DNA of 58,028 bases, from assembly GCA_017644045.1 (NCBI GenBank), contig JAEPMI010000011.1, positions 1 through 58,028 on the forward strand, read 5' to 3'. Shown piece after piece: positions 42,807 to 52,202 of the stretch. The stretch's first letter is position 1; the number at the start of each line of letters is the position of its first letter. This DNA is from Deltaproteobacteria bacterium. Its GTDB lineage: Bacteria; Myxococcota_A; Polyangia; Polyangiales; Houyiibacteriaceae. The position numbers and the translations under genes were made by a program. The notes beneath the pieces are model-generated. The model ran no database searches and was not told where the DNA came from. It saw only the letters and a list, made by a program, of their open reading frames with translations.

Positions 42807-44632
42807 CGAGGACCCTGGCCCGAGAGCACGCGGTACACGGCCATCAAGCGGTGGGCGGCGTCGTCCGGCATCGTCGTCCCACGGATCGCGAGCACGACCT
42901 GCAGGAGCCCGGGGCGCAGCGCGGGGTCGCTCGGCTCGCGCATCAGTCGCTCGACGAGGGTCACGATCGCCACCCGGGTCTGCGTCGGCAGGTCGCGGGC
43001 GACCCGCGCGAGCGCCTCGAGCTGCGCGCTCGAGGGCCGGTTCTCCGAGAGCGCGTCGAGGGCGGCGCGCTGCACCAGCGGGTCCTCGTCGTCGACCATG
43101 GCCACGAGCTGGTCGGCGCTCGTCTCGTCCTCGAAGTGCCCCAGCGCGCGCGCGGCGACTCGACGCAGCTCCGAGTCCTCCGTCGAGCGCGCCGCGCCGA
43201 GCAGGTCGTCGCGAGCCTCCGGCGCGCCGGTGTTTCCGAGCGCCATGACGAGCGCCTGGCGGTCGGCGGGATCGGTCGCCGCACCGAACGACTCCTGCAG
43301 TCGGCGAACGGCCTCGGCGCCGCGAGCCGGATCCTGCGTCCGCGCGTGGCCCACCGCGCCGCCCGCCGCCACGAAGCTGGCGCGCGACGACGGCCCCGAG
43401 AGCTCCTCGCCCTGTCGCGTGAGCAGGTCGATGGTCTCGTCTTCGGGGTCGCGCAGGAGCGCCGAGCGCTGGACCAGCCGTGGGTAGTCGTCCCCCGAGG
43501 CCACCGATGGATCCGCGAGCACGCGACGCAGGGCGCGCTGCGCGGCAGGGTCGCCCACGTTCGCGAGGAGCTCGAGCGCGACCTGCCGCGGTCGCCCTTC
43601 CAGGGTTCCGTCGAGACAGGCGTCCGCCAGGCGCATCGCGGCGGTGGGGTCGAGCTGCAGCAGGCCCGTCGCGCGCCAGAGCCAGCGGTCGTGGTCCGGC
43701 AGCCGCCCGCCGAGCGCTGCCGCGAGGTCCGCGAGCATCCGTTCGACCGTGAGATCGCCGACCCGCTGCTGGAGACCGCGCTCCCTGGCGTCACCCACGA
43801 GATCCGCGACCGACACGCGGCTCCCTCGAAGCCGTGCCCTCGGCAGCGCGTCCGGGAGCTCGGCGCGAGTCAGGTGCAGGTGCACGGTGCGCTCGCCGAG
43901 TCGCCGCCCGTTCGCGCCGCTGACTCGCTCCGTCTCGTTCAGGTCCACCTCGTGGAGCTCGCCCTCGCGGAACGCCACCTGTCGAAGGCCTCGACCCGTG
44001 GCCGACTCGCCGTGACTCAAGGAGAGGTAGTCGCTGCCCTGGTAGCTCGCGTCGAACGAGCAGGGCGCCGCAGGACACTCCGCGTCCGTCTCGAACCCCG
44101 CCGTCACCACGCCGAAGGGGGTGCGCACGTCGCTCTCGAAGGTCTCGCCGGGCCCGCCGTGCTCGCGATGGAGCCCGAGCGCCATGGTCTCGAGCACCCG
44201 CGCGACCGGCGCCGCCAGCTCGTCGTCGGCCTCGACGGACTCCACGCGACCGTCGGACCCGTGTCGAACGTAGACCTCTGCGCCGGCGAAGCGCTCCGCC
44301 GCGTCGGGCATCGCCTGCTCGTTCATCGTCCACTCGGCCTCGTCGATCGCGTGGACCACCAGCACGCTCCACGATGGGTGCGAGGGAACCGGCAGGAGCA
44401 GCACCGTGCCCTTCCACGAGAGCTTGGCGCGCGTGCCCGCTCCGTCCTCGCCCGGTGTCTCGACCACGCCCTCGTCCACCAGCTCCACGCGGAAGGCGGC
44501 GTTCGAGGTGTCGGCCGAGCGCTCCTCCGGTTCGTCGGCCTCGGGCGGCGTGTCGACGCCCCCCGCGCCGAGCCACCACGCGAGCGCGGCGACGAGCACG
44601 AGCCCCGCGCCGATCGCCAGTCGGACCTTCAC
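42803..44632 (-). CDS. Exported HEAT-repeat protein
   Basis: This 609-residue protein has an N-terminal membrane anchor ('LAIGAGLVLVAALAWWLGAG') and an acidic linker. A beta-rich region (about 45-270) of alternating strands follows, then a helical HEAT-repeat region (about 290-600). The repeats show 'LANVGDPAAQRALRRVL', 'ALGNTGAPEARDDLL', 'ALGHFEDETSADQLV' and 'VDDEDPLVQRAALDAL'. The beta domain followed by helical repeats recalls large lipid-transfer proteins of the vitellogenin type, but I cannot prove that. It follows the giant DUF4215 protein by 31 bases on the same strand, so they are probably an operon and may act together outside the cytoplasm. Confidence 0.78.
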   Translation of the reverse strand: MKVRLAIGAGLVLVAALAWWLGAGGVDTPPEADEPEERSADTSNAAFRVELVDEGVVETPGEDGAGTRAKLSWKGTVLLLPVPSHPSWSVLVVHAIDEAEWTMNEQAMPDAAERFAGAEVYVRHGSDGRVESVEADDELAAPVARVLETMALGLHREHGGPGETFESDVRTPFGVVTAGFETDAECPAAPCSFDASYQGSDYLSLSHGESATGRGLRQVAFREGELHEVDLNETERVSGANGRRLGERTVHLHLTRAELPDALPRARLRGSRVSVADLVGDARERGLQQRVGDLTVERMLADLAAALGGRLPDHDRWLWRATGLLQLDPTAAMRLADACLDGTLEGRPRQVALELLANVGDPAAQRALRRVLADPSVASGDDYPRLVQRSALLRDPEDETIDLLTRQGEELSGPSSRASFVAAGGAVGHARTQDPARGAEAVRRLQESFGAATDPADRQALVMALGNTGAPEARDDLLGAARSTEDSELRRVAARALGHFEDETSADQLVAMVDDEDPLVQRAALDALSENRPSSAQLEALARVARDLPTQTRVAIVTLVERLMREPSDPALRPGLLQVVLAIRGTTMPDDAAHRLMAVYRVLSGQGPR

Positions 44633-44663
44633 GGGGACGCGGTCCTCTGCGCCGCGCCGTGCC

Positions 44664-47600
44664 TCACTCGCAGGCGCTGGGGTTGATGTCGCAGAAGGTC
44701 ACGAGCGGACCGAGCGGGTACGCCCAGTCCTTGTGGAAGATCGGGACCTCCCAGCTCGGGCCGTTCCACCGGAAGAGCGTCGTCTTGTAGGTCTTCCACC
44801 ACGTGTCCGCGTAGGCGTACACGCGACCGCTCAAGAGCTCCAGCTCGAGATCGGCGTGCGCCGCCACTCGGAGGTTCGTGTCGCGCAGCGGTCCGTCGGT
44901 CTGGAAGCCGAGCGAAGTGGTCACCGGCAACGCGAGCTCGATCACCTCGAGCGACGCGCCGACCCCGAGCTCGACGATGAAGAGGTCGATCCCCAGCTCG
45001 GCGAATCCGCTGAGCACGCCGAAGGGTCGGGCGGTCGCCTCCAGGTCGATGTGACCACCGGGGCCGCAGTCGCCGCTCGTGTCGAGAGCCATCGCGAGAC
45101 CGCCTCCGATGTCGAGGCCCACGCGGCCGGCCGCGCCGATGCGAACCACCACGTCGAAGCCCGCGAGGGAGAAGACCGGGGCCTCGACGGAGGCGTCGAA
45201 GCCCTCGTCGGCCACGTCCTGCTCGAAGACGACGTTGTAGTCGTACTCACGGTCGACCGCGTCGATGGCGCCGGCGCCGCTGAGGTCCTCGTCCCAGATG
45301 TCGACCCCGAGCACGCTGAGGTGGGTGCTGAAGCGAGGGTCTGCGGCCCCGGTCGCGTCGCGCATGGCGACATCGATGCCCCCGTCGATGGCGTGGAAGC
45401 GAATCGTCGCCAGGTCGACCCAGGCTTGCATGTGCACCTCGGCGCCCGCGTCGATCTGGCAGAGATCGGGGTCACCGGTGGTCGGGTGCGGCGGGAAGTC
45501 GAGGAACCAGCTCGCGCCCGCGTCGTAGCCGGCGCCGAACCATTCCGGGATGCCGATGGTGTCCCCGACGCCGTAGCTCTCGCCGTAGGTCGGTGCGCGC
45601 TCCGGGTTCTCCGTGTCGAACCCGTCGTCGAGGTTCGCGTAGGTGTACTCCTGCCGGTTCAGGTACGTCTGGAACGCGATCGACCCGAGCGTGGGGTCCG
45701 CGGTCTCGGTTCGGAAGGTGGTCCCGGACAGATAGGTGTAGCCCATCGAGAGGCTCGAGAAGTCGGCGGGCGCCAGCTGCTCGCAGCGCTCGAGCTCCCG
45801 CTCCATGCCGACCTCGAACATCGCTTGCACGTCTTCGACGAAGTCCTGCGGCGCCCAGTCGCAGGCGTGCGGGATGACCTCGCCGGAGGCATCGCGCGTG
45901 AGGTTGAAGCAGCCGCGTTCGTTGGCCTTCTTCAGGAGCTCGTGAATGTCCTTGTCGATCGCGAGGATGTCCGCGCGGATGCGATCACCGATCGGGTCCA
46001 TGCCGCCGATGACGACTCGCACCTCGTCGCGCTGGGCGACGAGCACTCGGCGCTCGTCCATGAGCTGGTTGAACTGATCGCGCAGGCCCCAGTTGAAGGA
46101 GAGGACCTCGTCGCTCACCCCGCGCGCGCCGTAGGCGTCGCTCATGTCGAGGTGGTGGTGCCAACCGTCGTCGGGCCCGCGAACGGTGCGCGTGAGGTAC
46201 GTGAGCTCCTGGCCGGCCAGCTTGTCGAGGATCGTCTGGTTGCGCGCCTCGGCCATCGGGTCGAGCGCGTTCTCGAACGTCGTCAGGTGGTCCGAGATGT
46301 TGAGGAGCACGTCGCGGATCTCGGCGTTCTGCGTCCACATCAGTCGGTAGAAGTCGTTCTTCGGCGTCCAGCCGCCGTCCCTGCCGAGCGCGAAGTCGCC
46401 AGGGAGCACGCCGCCGCCGTAGTGCGTGAAGGGCTGACCGATGGTGAGCGCCCGATGGCCGATGGCGACGTCGAGGTGCGCGTCGTCTTCCGAGTAGGCG
46501 AGCTGGTGGACGCGTCGCGCGTCGTCGTAGAAGCGCTCGGTGTAGGCCCGGAAGACGTTGTAGGTGTGGAAGCGCTGCTCGACGTACTCCTGGCAGCTAC
46601 CCACGGCGACGGTTCCGAGATCGCGCTCGTAGAGCGTGGTGTCCGCGTCGGCGAGCGTGTACTCGAGGGGCGTCGCGTCGAACGAGACCAGCGCCGCCGG
46701 AGCCGGCTCGTAGGCATAGATCGGGCAGTCGTGCCGCGCGGGATCGGAGACGCTGTCGGTGCGGTTCACGAAGTCACCGCCGGAGTCGACCCGCGTGGTC
46801 TCGCTCGGGCAGCCCCCGGCGCTCGTGTAGGTGGTCTGCGCCTGCGCCGCGACCTCGCCCCGGCACTGGAGCTCGAGCCAGTCGTGGCATTCGACCGGGA
46901 AGCGCGACGTGAGGACCCCATACGACTCGGTGCAGAGCTCCGGGGTGATCGTCTGCGGAGTCGTGTCGGGGCAGAGCCGGTCTTCCCAGCCCGCGCAACG
47001 AGTCATCAGGTAGTCGGTGCACACGGGGTGCCGACCGGCCAGCGCGGTGGCCGTGTCGCTGCAGGTCTCGGTCGTCACGCTCGGGCAGCTGGTGGAGATG
47101 ACGCTAGGGCAGCGGCCGCTCAGGTACCAGCTGCATCCCGCGGGTGCGGTGCCGCTCGTCTCGTAGGCGGCGCACGCGTCGATGTCGCTCGGGCACATGT
47201 CCCGCGCGAGGCTCTCGCAGCGCCCCTCGACGGGCGTGCGGCACGCGGGGGTGTAGAGCGGCGCTCGCTGGTACCGGAAGGTGGGGCTGCCGCACATGGT
47301 CAGGTCGAAGTCGCTCGGGCAGTCCTCGTAGAGAACGGTGCGGCAGACGAGCACCCCGGGATTGCTGCAGACGGCTGGCGCGTCGAGCACGTCCTCGCAG
47401 CTGGCGAGGTCCCAGTAGGGACACGGCGCGCATGCGATCGAGAAGTACTCCCAGCACGGATAGGAGGGACCGATTCGGTAGCGCCCGCGGATCATCGGGT
47501 TGAACTCGCTCCACGACTCCCTGAGGAACTCGTCACAGAGCGCCGGGGTCGCCGTCGTGCAGGCGTCGTAGGGCATGTCGTCCGCGTCGTACGCGACCGG

Positions 47601-48452
47601 TACCGGCGGGTCGCCGACGTTGTTCCACCGACAGAAGCGCGGGTTGCAGTTCGGGCCACCATCACACTGCTCGCGGTGGTCCACGATGCCGTCGCCACAC
47701 CGAGGCAGCGTGCAGTTCGTGCGGCAGGTGTCGTTGCGGTTCGCGTTCTCCGTGCCGTCGTCGCACTGCTCGCCCTCGTCGAGTGCGCCGTCTCCGCAGG
47801 TCGAGTTGGTGCAGTCGAGGCGACAGGCCAGCGGCTCGGTGTCCGAGCGGTCCGCGCCGGTGTCGCACTCCTCTCCGGTGTCCACGGCGCCGTCACCACA
47901 CGTCGGGAGCTGACAGGTCGTGCGGCACGCGTTCGGCCGGTGGTCCGAGTTCATCAACCCGGTGTCGCAGGCCTCGCCGCTGTCCACGATCGCGTCCCCG
48001 CAGCGGGGTAGGGTGCAGTCCGTCCGGCAGAGGTCGGGGAGCACGTCGGACCGCATCGGACCGGTGTCGCACTCCTCGCCGCTGTCCTCGACGCCGTCGC
48101 CGCAGCGCGATCGGGTGCAGTCGGTGCGGCAGGCGTTCGCGGCGGTGTCGCTGTTGTCCTCGCCCTCGTCGCACTCCTCGCCGTCGTCCACGGTTCCGTC
48201 GCCGCAGTAGGGCAGCCCCCCGTCGCCGTCCTCGCCGCCGTCGAGCGCGGCGTCGAGGAACGCGTCCAGCAGACCTCCGTCGTCGGGCGGCGAGCCATCG
48301 GGCGCGACCTCCCCGCCGTCGCTCACCCCGGCATCTGCCTCTCCGTCCGACGAGTCGTCGCCGCAGCCCAGCGCCAGTGAGACGAGCCCGAGCGCGAGCC
48401 AGGTTCGCCAAGTCGCGCGGAGGGATCCGCAATTCCCACGCCTACGGCTCAT
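44664..48452 (-). CDS. Giant lipoprotein with DUF4215-type cysteine repeats
   Basis: This 1262-residue lipoprotein has a signal ending LVSLALGC, an Asp/Gly-rich linker, then six 33-34 residue repeats (residues 83 to about 278). They follow the pattern CGDGxxDxGExCDxGxxxSDxxxxxCRxxC, the myxobacterial cysteine-rich repeat. A second cysteine-rich region (about 290-560) has a looser pattern ('CSWYLSGRCPSVISTSCPSV', 'CTDYLMTRCAGWEDRLCP'). The C-terminal 600 residues are helical ('YLTRTVRGPDDGWHHHLDM') and then beta-rich. The ATG at 48452 begins the signal peptide; an upstream in-frame start adds 16 residues with no support. It is the second gene of a leftward run (WD40-like, this, HEAT). Confidence 0.82.
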   Translation of the reverse strand: MSRRRGNCGSLRATWRTWLALGLVSLALGCGDDSSDGEADAGVSDGGEVAPDGSPPDDGGLLDAFLDAALDGGEDGDGGLPYCGDGTVDDGEECDEGEDNSDTAANACRTDCTRSRCGDGVEDSGEECDTGPMRSDVLPDLCRTDCTLPRCGDAIVDSGEACDTGLMNSDHRPNACRTTCQLPTCGDGAVDTGEECDTGADRSDTEPLACRLDCTNSTCGDGALDEGEQCDDGTENANRNDTCRTNCTLPRCGDGIVDHREQCDGGPNCNPRFCRWNNVGDPPVPVAYDADDMPYDACTTATPALCDEFLRESWSEFNPMIRGRYRIGPSYPCWEYFSIACAPCPYWDLASCEDVLDAPAVCSNPGVLVCRTVLYEDCPSDFDLTMCGSPTFRYQRAPLYTPACRTPVEGRCESLARDMCPSDIDACAAYETSGTAPAGCSWYLSGRCPSVISTSCPSVTTETCSDTATALAGRHPVCTDYLMTRCAGWEDRLCPDTTPQTITPELCTESYGVLTSRFPVECHDWLELQCRGEVAAQAQTTYTSAGGCPSETTRVDSGGDFVNRTDSVSDPARHDCPIYAYEPAPAALVSFDATPLEYTLADADTTLYERDLGTVAVGSCQEYVEQRFHTYNVFRAYTERFYDDARRVHQLAYSEDDAHLDVAIGHRALTIGQPFTHYGGGVLPGDFALGRDGGWTPKNDFYRLMWTQNAEIRDVLLNISDHLTTFENALDPMAEARNQTILDKLAGQELTYLTRTVRGPDDGWHHHLDMSDAYGARGVSDEVLSFNWGLRDQFNQLMDERRVLVAQRDEVRVVIGGMDPIGDRIRADILAIDKDIHELLKKANERGCFNLTRDASGEVIPHACDWAPQDFVEDVQAMFEVGMERELERCEQLAPADFSSLSMGYTYLSGTTFRTETADPTLGSIAFQTYLNRQEYTYANLDDGFDTENPERAPTYGESYGVGDTIGIPEWFGAGYDAGASWFLDFPPHPTTGDPDLCQIDAGAEVHMQAWVDLATIRFHAIDGGIDVAMRDATGAADPRFSTHLSVLGVDIWDEDLSGAGAIDAVDREYDYNVVFEQDVADEGFDASVEAPVFSLAGFDVVVRIGAAGRVGLDIGGGLAMALDTSGDCGPGGHIDLEATARPFGVLSGFAELGIDLFIVELGVGASLEVIELALPVTTSLGFQTDGPLRDTNLRVAAHADLELELLSGRVYAYADTWWKTYKTTLFRWNGPSWEVPIFHKDWAYPLGPLVTFCDINPSACE
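47628..48206 (-). repeat. Tandem coding repeats, about 102-bp period
   Basis: Six in-frame repeats of 34 (one of 33) residues in the DUF4215-type region of the giant lipoprotein. The repeats are similar in protein, with clear variation in DNA. Confidence 0.85.
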
Positions 48453-48477
48453 TGCAGCAGGACTGTATCCCAATCGT

Positions 48478-48503
48478 ACCGTGGTGGGGAGACTCACCAC
48501 GGT
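48478..48503 (-). terminator. Perfect nine-pair hairpin after the WD40-like gene
   Basis: ACCGTGGTG (48478-48486) and CACCACGGT (48495-48503) pair perfectly around an eight-base loop, 17 bases past the WD40-like stop. It also lies 26 bases upstream of the giant lipoprotein start, so it could be a terminator or an attenuator/operator for that gene. Confidence 0.55.
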
Positions 48504-48519
48504 GGGAGGGTCGCGCGGG

Positions 48520-50976
48520 TCAGCGTTCGGGTGCGTCGCCGAGGTCGCGGTCCGACAGGTAGTCGCCGATCAACGACTCGCGGATCCAGCCCGCCTCCGG
48601 CACCGGGGCCTCCGCCTCCAGCACGGGCCCCGCCATCCGGACCCGAAGCGACCGAAGCGCGTCGGGGCGGTTGGTCCAGAAGTGCCCTCGCGGCGTGAAC
48701 GCGTAGAGCAACGGCTGCCGGAGCAGGTACATCCCGACGATCAGGTGCTCGGCGTCCGAGAGGCGCACCACGTGCGCCCGAGACCCTTCGACCCACCACA
48801 CCCGCTCGTCGTCGAAGACGATCTCGCGCGCATCCAGCGGGCACGCGCCGAGGTCCTCGCTCTCCTCGGGGCTCGCGAGCGTGACGTGGCGCAATCGGTC
48901 GTCGGCGCAGGTCAGCGCGTGCGTGCGATCGGCGTCGATGGCCAGGATGGAGTCGAGCTCCACCTTTCGGGCCTCGCTCCCGTCGTCGAGCCGGTACCAG
49001 AGGAACGCGCCCTGCACGCGCACCTGCACGAGGTCATCCACGAAGATCGGCGAGCTGGCCGCGCGTGAGGGCAACGTGATGACGTGCTTCCGTTCGTTGG
49101 TCTCGACGTCGTGGATCGCGAGCGCTGCGCCGCGCACCGCGGCCACCCAGCGCTGGTCGTCGCTGATCGTGGCGAAGGCGGTCATCCGCTCGCGGGCGCG
49201 GAAGAGCACGCCGCTCTGCCGGAGGTCCTTGCCCGCGAGGAAGAGCGCGCCGTTCGGCGTGTGGACCAGCGCTTGCTCGTCGCCCACGAAGCGGACCCAG
49301 CGCACCGCTCCGGTCGTGCCGAGGCGGCGACCGCTCACGTCGAAGGACGCGGTCGCCTCGCCGCCGCCGACCACGAACCACTCGCCGGTCGGCGCGAACT
49401 CCGCGGTCTTGTCGCAGAAGTACGTCTCTTCGCCGTACTCCTCGTCGTAGTCCAGGCCGCAGTAGATGCCGAAGCCTTCTCCTGGCGGCTCCCGGAGCGC
49501 GATCGGATCGCTGCCTTCGTTCACGAGGAAGGGCTTCGCGTCGCCGGTCGGATCGACCAGCGCCACGCGCCGCTTTCCGTCGCTCGAGCTCGCCATCGTC
49601 TCGACCCAAGGTTGGCGTTCGTAGCCCGGGAAGCTCGGCATCGGTGCTTCGTCGACGACGGCTTCGGTCGACTCTTCGCTCTCGGCAGCCGGCTCTCCGA
49701 AGCGCTGGCTCCAGCCGCGCCCACGCAGTGTGATCGCGGCATCATCGACGTTCGCGTTCCAGGCGGATCGCTCGCCGGAGCCGCCCCGCACCAGTCGGCG
49801 CGTGCGCCGCCGCTCCACGTTCGCGATGTGAACGTCGCCCTGGTTGCCGTAGAGGAACCAGCCGGCGCGAGGCGGGAATGCCACGCCCTGGTGGATCTCG
49901 GGCTCCAGCTCGATCGGGTCGCCTCCGTCGACCGGTGTGTAGACCAGCTTGCCGTGGGCGTTGACCAGCGCGGCCGGCGTGTCGCTGACCAAGTCCATGT
50001 GGGTGCGCCGGGGGCTCTCGAAGTCCTGGGTCGTGCTCCAGTCGTCGCCGCTGAAGACTCGTCCACGACGCCCGTGCACCGCGAGTCGGCTCCCGTCCGG
50101 GGACCACTCGAGCCAGCGCAACCGATCGGGCGCCGTGAGCTCGGCCTTCTCCGAGCCGTCCTCGAGCGAATGGATGGCGACGTTCGTCGACCCCGCCAGC
50201 GCGACGAGATCCTCCGACGGGTGTCGGGCGGCGATGCGTCCCGACACCGGCCACGGCTCCCCTCGCGGTCGCAGGCCGGGCACACCCAAGCGCAGCAGCT
50301 TCCCGTCGCCGACCACGAAGAGAGTGCGCGAGTCGCGCGCGAAGAAGACGTCGCCGACCGTGTCGTCGAGGCGGCGCGTGCGCACCTCACCCCAGACCTC
50401 CGCGAGCTGCAGCTCCGCTGGCTCGTCGCCGCTCTGCGCGGGGATCGTGGCGATCCACCGACCGTCGGGGGACATCGCGCGGATGTACGAGTAGTCGTTC
50501 GGCACCGGCCAGACGCGATCGACCTCGAGGTCCCACACCACCGCCTCGACCGGCGACTCGTCTTCGCCCGTGCCCGAACCGAGGGCGAGGATGCGCTTGC
50601 GGTCGTCGCTCACCCGGAGCTCGCCGACGGCGCCGAAGAAGAGCCGGCGCGCCGCTCGGACGTGACCCGAGGGGACGTCGAAGATCGTGACCATGCCCCG
50701 AGCCGTCCCCGCTGCGGCGTGGCGACCGAAGATGGTGATCGTCGTGACCGAGCGGCGGTGCATCCGCTGCGGCACCACCTGGAAGCCCGCGCGGACCGGA
50801 CCGGCGGAGCGGTTCGGGCGTGGCGCCTCCGCGGCGCTCGCCTCTTCTCCGGCTTGCCCGGCTGCGCTGTGCTCCGGCGAGGCTTCGGTCTCGGCCGAGC
50901 TCTCGCTCTCCTCTTCCGACGCCGCCTCGTCGGCCCCACAGGCGATCAACAGAGCCAGGCACAACACACGCGTCAT
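48520..50976 (-). CDS. WD40/beta-propeller-like lipoprotein
   Basis: This 818-residue lipoprotein starts MTRVLCLALLIAC (lipobox LIAC) and has a long Glu/Ser/Ala linker. Many WD40-like strand motifs follow: 'GMVTIFDVPSGHVRAARRL', 'RAMSPDGRWIATIPAQ', 'LRWLEWSPDGSRLAVHG', 'FATISDDQRWVAAVRG' and 'ALAIHDVETNERKHVI'. The pattern suggests one or two beta-propellers at the cell surface, probably for protein contacts. No enzyme motif is seen. It begins the leftward run that continues with the giant cysteine-repeat lipoprotein and the HEAT protein. Confidence 0.8.
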   Translation of the reverse strand: MTRVLCLALLIACGADEAASEEESESSAETEASPEHSAAGQAGEEASAAEAPRPNRSAGPVRAGFQVVPQRMHRRSVTTITIFGRHAAAGTARGMVTIFDVPSGHVRAARRLFFGAVGELRVSDDRKRILALGSGTGEDESPVEAVVWDLEVDRVWPVPNDYSYIRAMSPDGRWIATIPAQSGDEPAELQLAEVWGEVRTRRLDDTVGDVFFARDSRTLFVVGDGKLLRLGVPGLRPRGEPWPVSGRIAARHPSEDLVALAGSTNVAIHSLEDGSEKAELTAPDRLRWLEWSPDGSRLAVHGRRGRVFSGDDWSTTQDFESPRRTHMDLVSDTPAALVNAHGKLVYTPVDGGDPIELEPEIHQGVAFPPRAGWFLYGNQGDVHIANVERRRTRRLVRGGSGERSAWNANVDDAAITLRGRGWSQRFGEPAAESEESTEAVVDEAPMPSFPGYERQPWVETMASSSDGKRRVALVDPTGDAKPFLVNEGSDPIALREPPGEGFGIYCGLDYDEEYGEETYFCDKTAEFAPTGEWFVVGGGEATASFDVSGRRLGTTGAVRWVRFVGDEQALVHTPNGALFLAGKDLRQSGVLFRARERMTAFATISDDQRWVAAVRGAALAIHDVETNERKHVITLPSRAASSPIFVDDLVQVRVQGAFLWYRLDDGSEARKVELDSILAIDADRTHALTCADDRLRHVTLASPEESEDLGACPLDAREIVFDDERVWWVEGSRAHVVRLSDAEHLIVGMYLLRQPLLYAFTPRGHFWTNRPDALRSLRVRMAGPVLEAEAPVPEAGWIRESLIGDYLSDRDLGDAPER

Positions 50977-50991
50977 CGCGACCCCCCCGGT

Positions 50992-51009
50992 GCCGCGAAA
51001 CGACGCGGC
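50992..51009 (-). terminator. Hairpin after the leftward membrane protein gene
   Basis: GCCGCG (50992-50997) and CGCGGC (51004-51009) pair around AAACGA, seven bases past the stop at 51016. There is no T-tract. Confidence 0.5.
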
Positions 51010-51015
51010 GCAGAT

Positions 51016-51717
51016 TCAGAACGCGACGGACATCTGCATGCCGCCACCGCTGCGCGAGGCGAGGGGGGTCACGCGGATGTTCGAGTCGCCGTACCAGGTG
51101 ACGTACTTGGCCTTCAGGGTCGCGCCGAGCACCAGCATGGTCATGCCGCCGATCTGCAGCAGCGCGTCGAAGCCCAACAGCAGTCGTCCGGACTCGGATG
51201 CGTCGGGCATGAGGAAGAAGGGACCGATGAGCGGAATCAGCATCGTGGCGGGCGGGTCGCCGCTGAAGCCATCGATGAACGAGTAGGTGAAGACCATCGA
51301 GATGTAGCCGCCGACGAACATCGCGATGCCCGGCACCAGCAGACCCGTGCGCACGCGCGAGACGACCTGCGCGTTCGGCGGCAACGTCATGCCCTCCACG
51401 TAGGGCTCGCGGTGGTAGCGCGCGCCTTGGTAGCCGTACGGCTGCTGCTGCCCATACGCGGGTTGTTGCCCGTAGCCGGGCTGCTGCTGTCCATAGGTCG
51501 GAGCCGGTTGCTGTTGCGGCTGCGGAACCGGGGTCAGCGCCTGGTCGTCGTAGCCCGGCGGCGGCGGCGGGTCTTCCTGTTCGACGATGACCACGCCGGG
51601 ATGCTCGCCCTCGACGACCGGCACACCGTCTTCACCCTCGCTCTCCTCCGCCTGCGCGTGGACGGTGCTCACGACACCCAACCCGACGACCAGCGCCACC
51701 CCCAGAGAAAGTCTCAT
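51016..51717 (-). CDS. Exported Gln/Pro/Tyr-rich membrane protein
   Basis: This 233-residue protein has a signal peptide ('RLSLGVALVVGLGVVSTVHAQ'), an acidic stretch, and a low-complexity Gln/Tyr/Gly/Pro block ('QQPGYGQQPAYGQQQPYGY', about residues 75-105). Two C-terminal membrane segments follow ('LLVPGIAMFVGGYISMVF', 'LLQIGGMTMLVLGATLKA'). The ATG at 51717 best fits the signal peptide; 51735 is an alternative. Similar Gln/Pro-rich proteins with two helices are common in myxobacterial genomes; function unknown. Confidence 0.7.
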   Translation of the reverse strand: MRLSLGVALVVGLGVVSTVHAQAEESEGEDGVPVVEGEHPGVVIVEQEDPPPPPGYDDQALTPVPQPQQQPAPTYGQQQPGYGQQPAYGQQQPYGYQGARYHREPYVEGMTLPPNAQVVSRVRTGLLVPGIAMFVGGYISMVFTYSFIDGFSGDPPATMLIPLIGPFFLMPDASESGRLLLGFDALLQIGGMTMLVLGATLKAKYVTWYGDSNIRVTPLASRSGGGMQMSVAF

Positions 51718-51736
51718 GCGCAGAGAGTCTCCCATC

Positions 51737-51750
51737 GCGGCCCCGGCCGC
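51737..51750. promoter_or_regulatory. Short GC palindrome in the gap before the signal-peptide gene
   Basis: GCGGCCCCGGCCGC (51737-51750) is a perfect palindrome lying between two leftward genes. A second small one, GAACTACCTAGTTC (51758-51771), overlaps the stop of the SnoaL-like gene. Either could be a terminator for that gene or a regulatory site. Confidence 0.35.
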
Positions 51751-51764
51751 AAAGTCCGAACTAC

Positions 51765-52202
51765 CTAGTTCCACTCGCTCGGATCGATCTGAATGTCCGG
51801 ATCCGTCGGCGGTCGATCGGGAATGGCGCTCGGCGCGAGCGGCGCCGCGTGGTGGTGCACCAGTCGCCAGTGCCCATCCTCGCGGACGAACACGTTGGTG
51901 GCGATCAGTCGCGCGCGCTTTCCTTTCTGTCCCTCGAGGCAGGTGACGAACGCGCTGGTGCCGAGCAAGTGCACCGTCACCTTCGAGCAGGAGAGACTGG
52001 GCGCGCCCGGGTGCCGCAGGATGCCGCGCCAGCTCGCGAGCACGGCCTCGCGACCACTGACGACGCCCATGCCCGGATGCATGCACGCGACCGGCGCCTC
52101 TTGGGCCCAGAGGCGCTCCATGGCGTCGACGTCACGCTCGCGAAACGCGAGATAGAAAGCTTCGTTGGCGGCCCGGACCTCGGCTTCGAGGGCCGGGGCC
52201 AT
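51765..52202 (-). CDS. SnoaL/NTF2-like protein
   Basis: This 145-residue protein has the NTF2-like pattern: helix 'VRAANEAFYLAFRERDVDAM', then 'LWAQEAPVACMHPGMGVVSG', 'LASWRGIL', and C-terminal strands 'LLGTSAFVTCLEGQKGKRA' and 'ATNVFVREDGHWRLVHHHAA'. This 'SnoaL_3' type includes many small-molecule-binding proteins and some enzymes. The function here is unknown. Its start overlaps the stop of the upstream receiver-domain gene (ATGA at 52202), so the two are co-translated. Confidence 0.85.
   Translation of the reverse strand: MAPALEAEVRAANEAFYLAFRERDVDAMERLWAQEAPVACMHPGMGVVSGREAVLASWRGILRHPGAPSLSCSKVTVHLLGTSAFVTCLEGQKGKRARLIATNVFVREDGHWRLVHHHAAPLAPSAIPDRPPTDPDIQIDPSEWN

Noticed and set aside
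44406-48011. 1201-residue plus-strand ORF
   Set aside because: It is antisense to the giant cysteine-repeat lipoprotein, which has a signal peptide, lipobox and family repeats.
47628-48206. CRISPR-like periodic repeats
   Set aside because: The period is about 102 bases and in frame, and encodes DUF4215-type protein repeats. There are no identical repeats with unique spacers.
49084-51768. 894-residue plus-strand ORF
   Set aside because: It is antisense to the WD40-like lipoprotein and the membrane protein gene, both of which have clear signal peptides.
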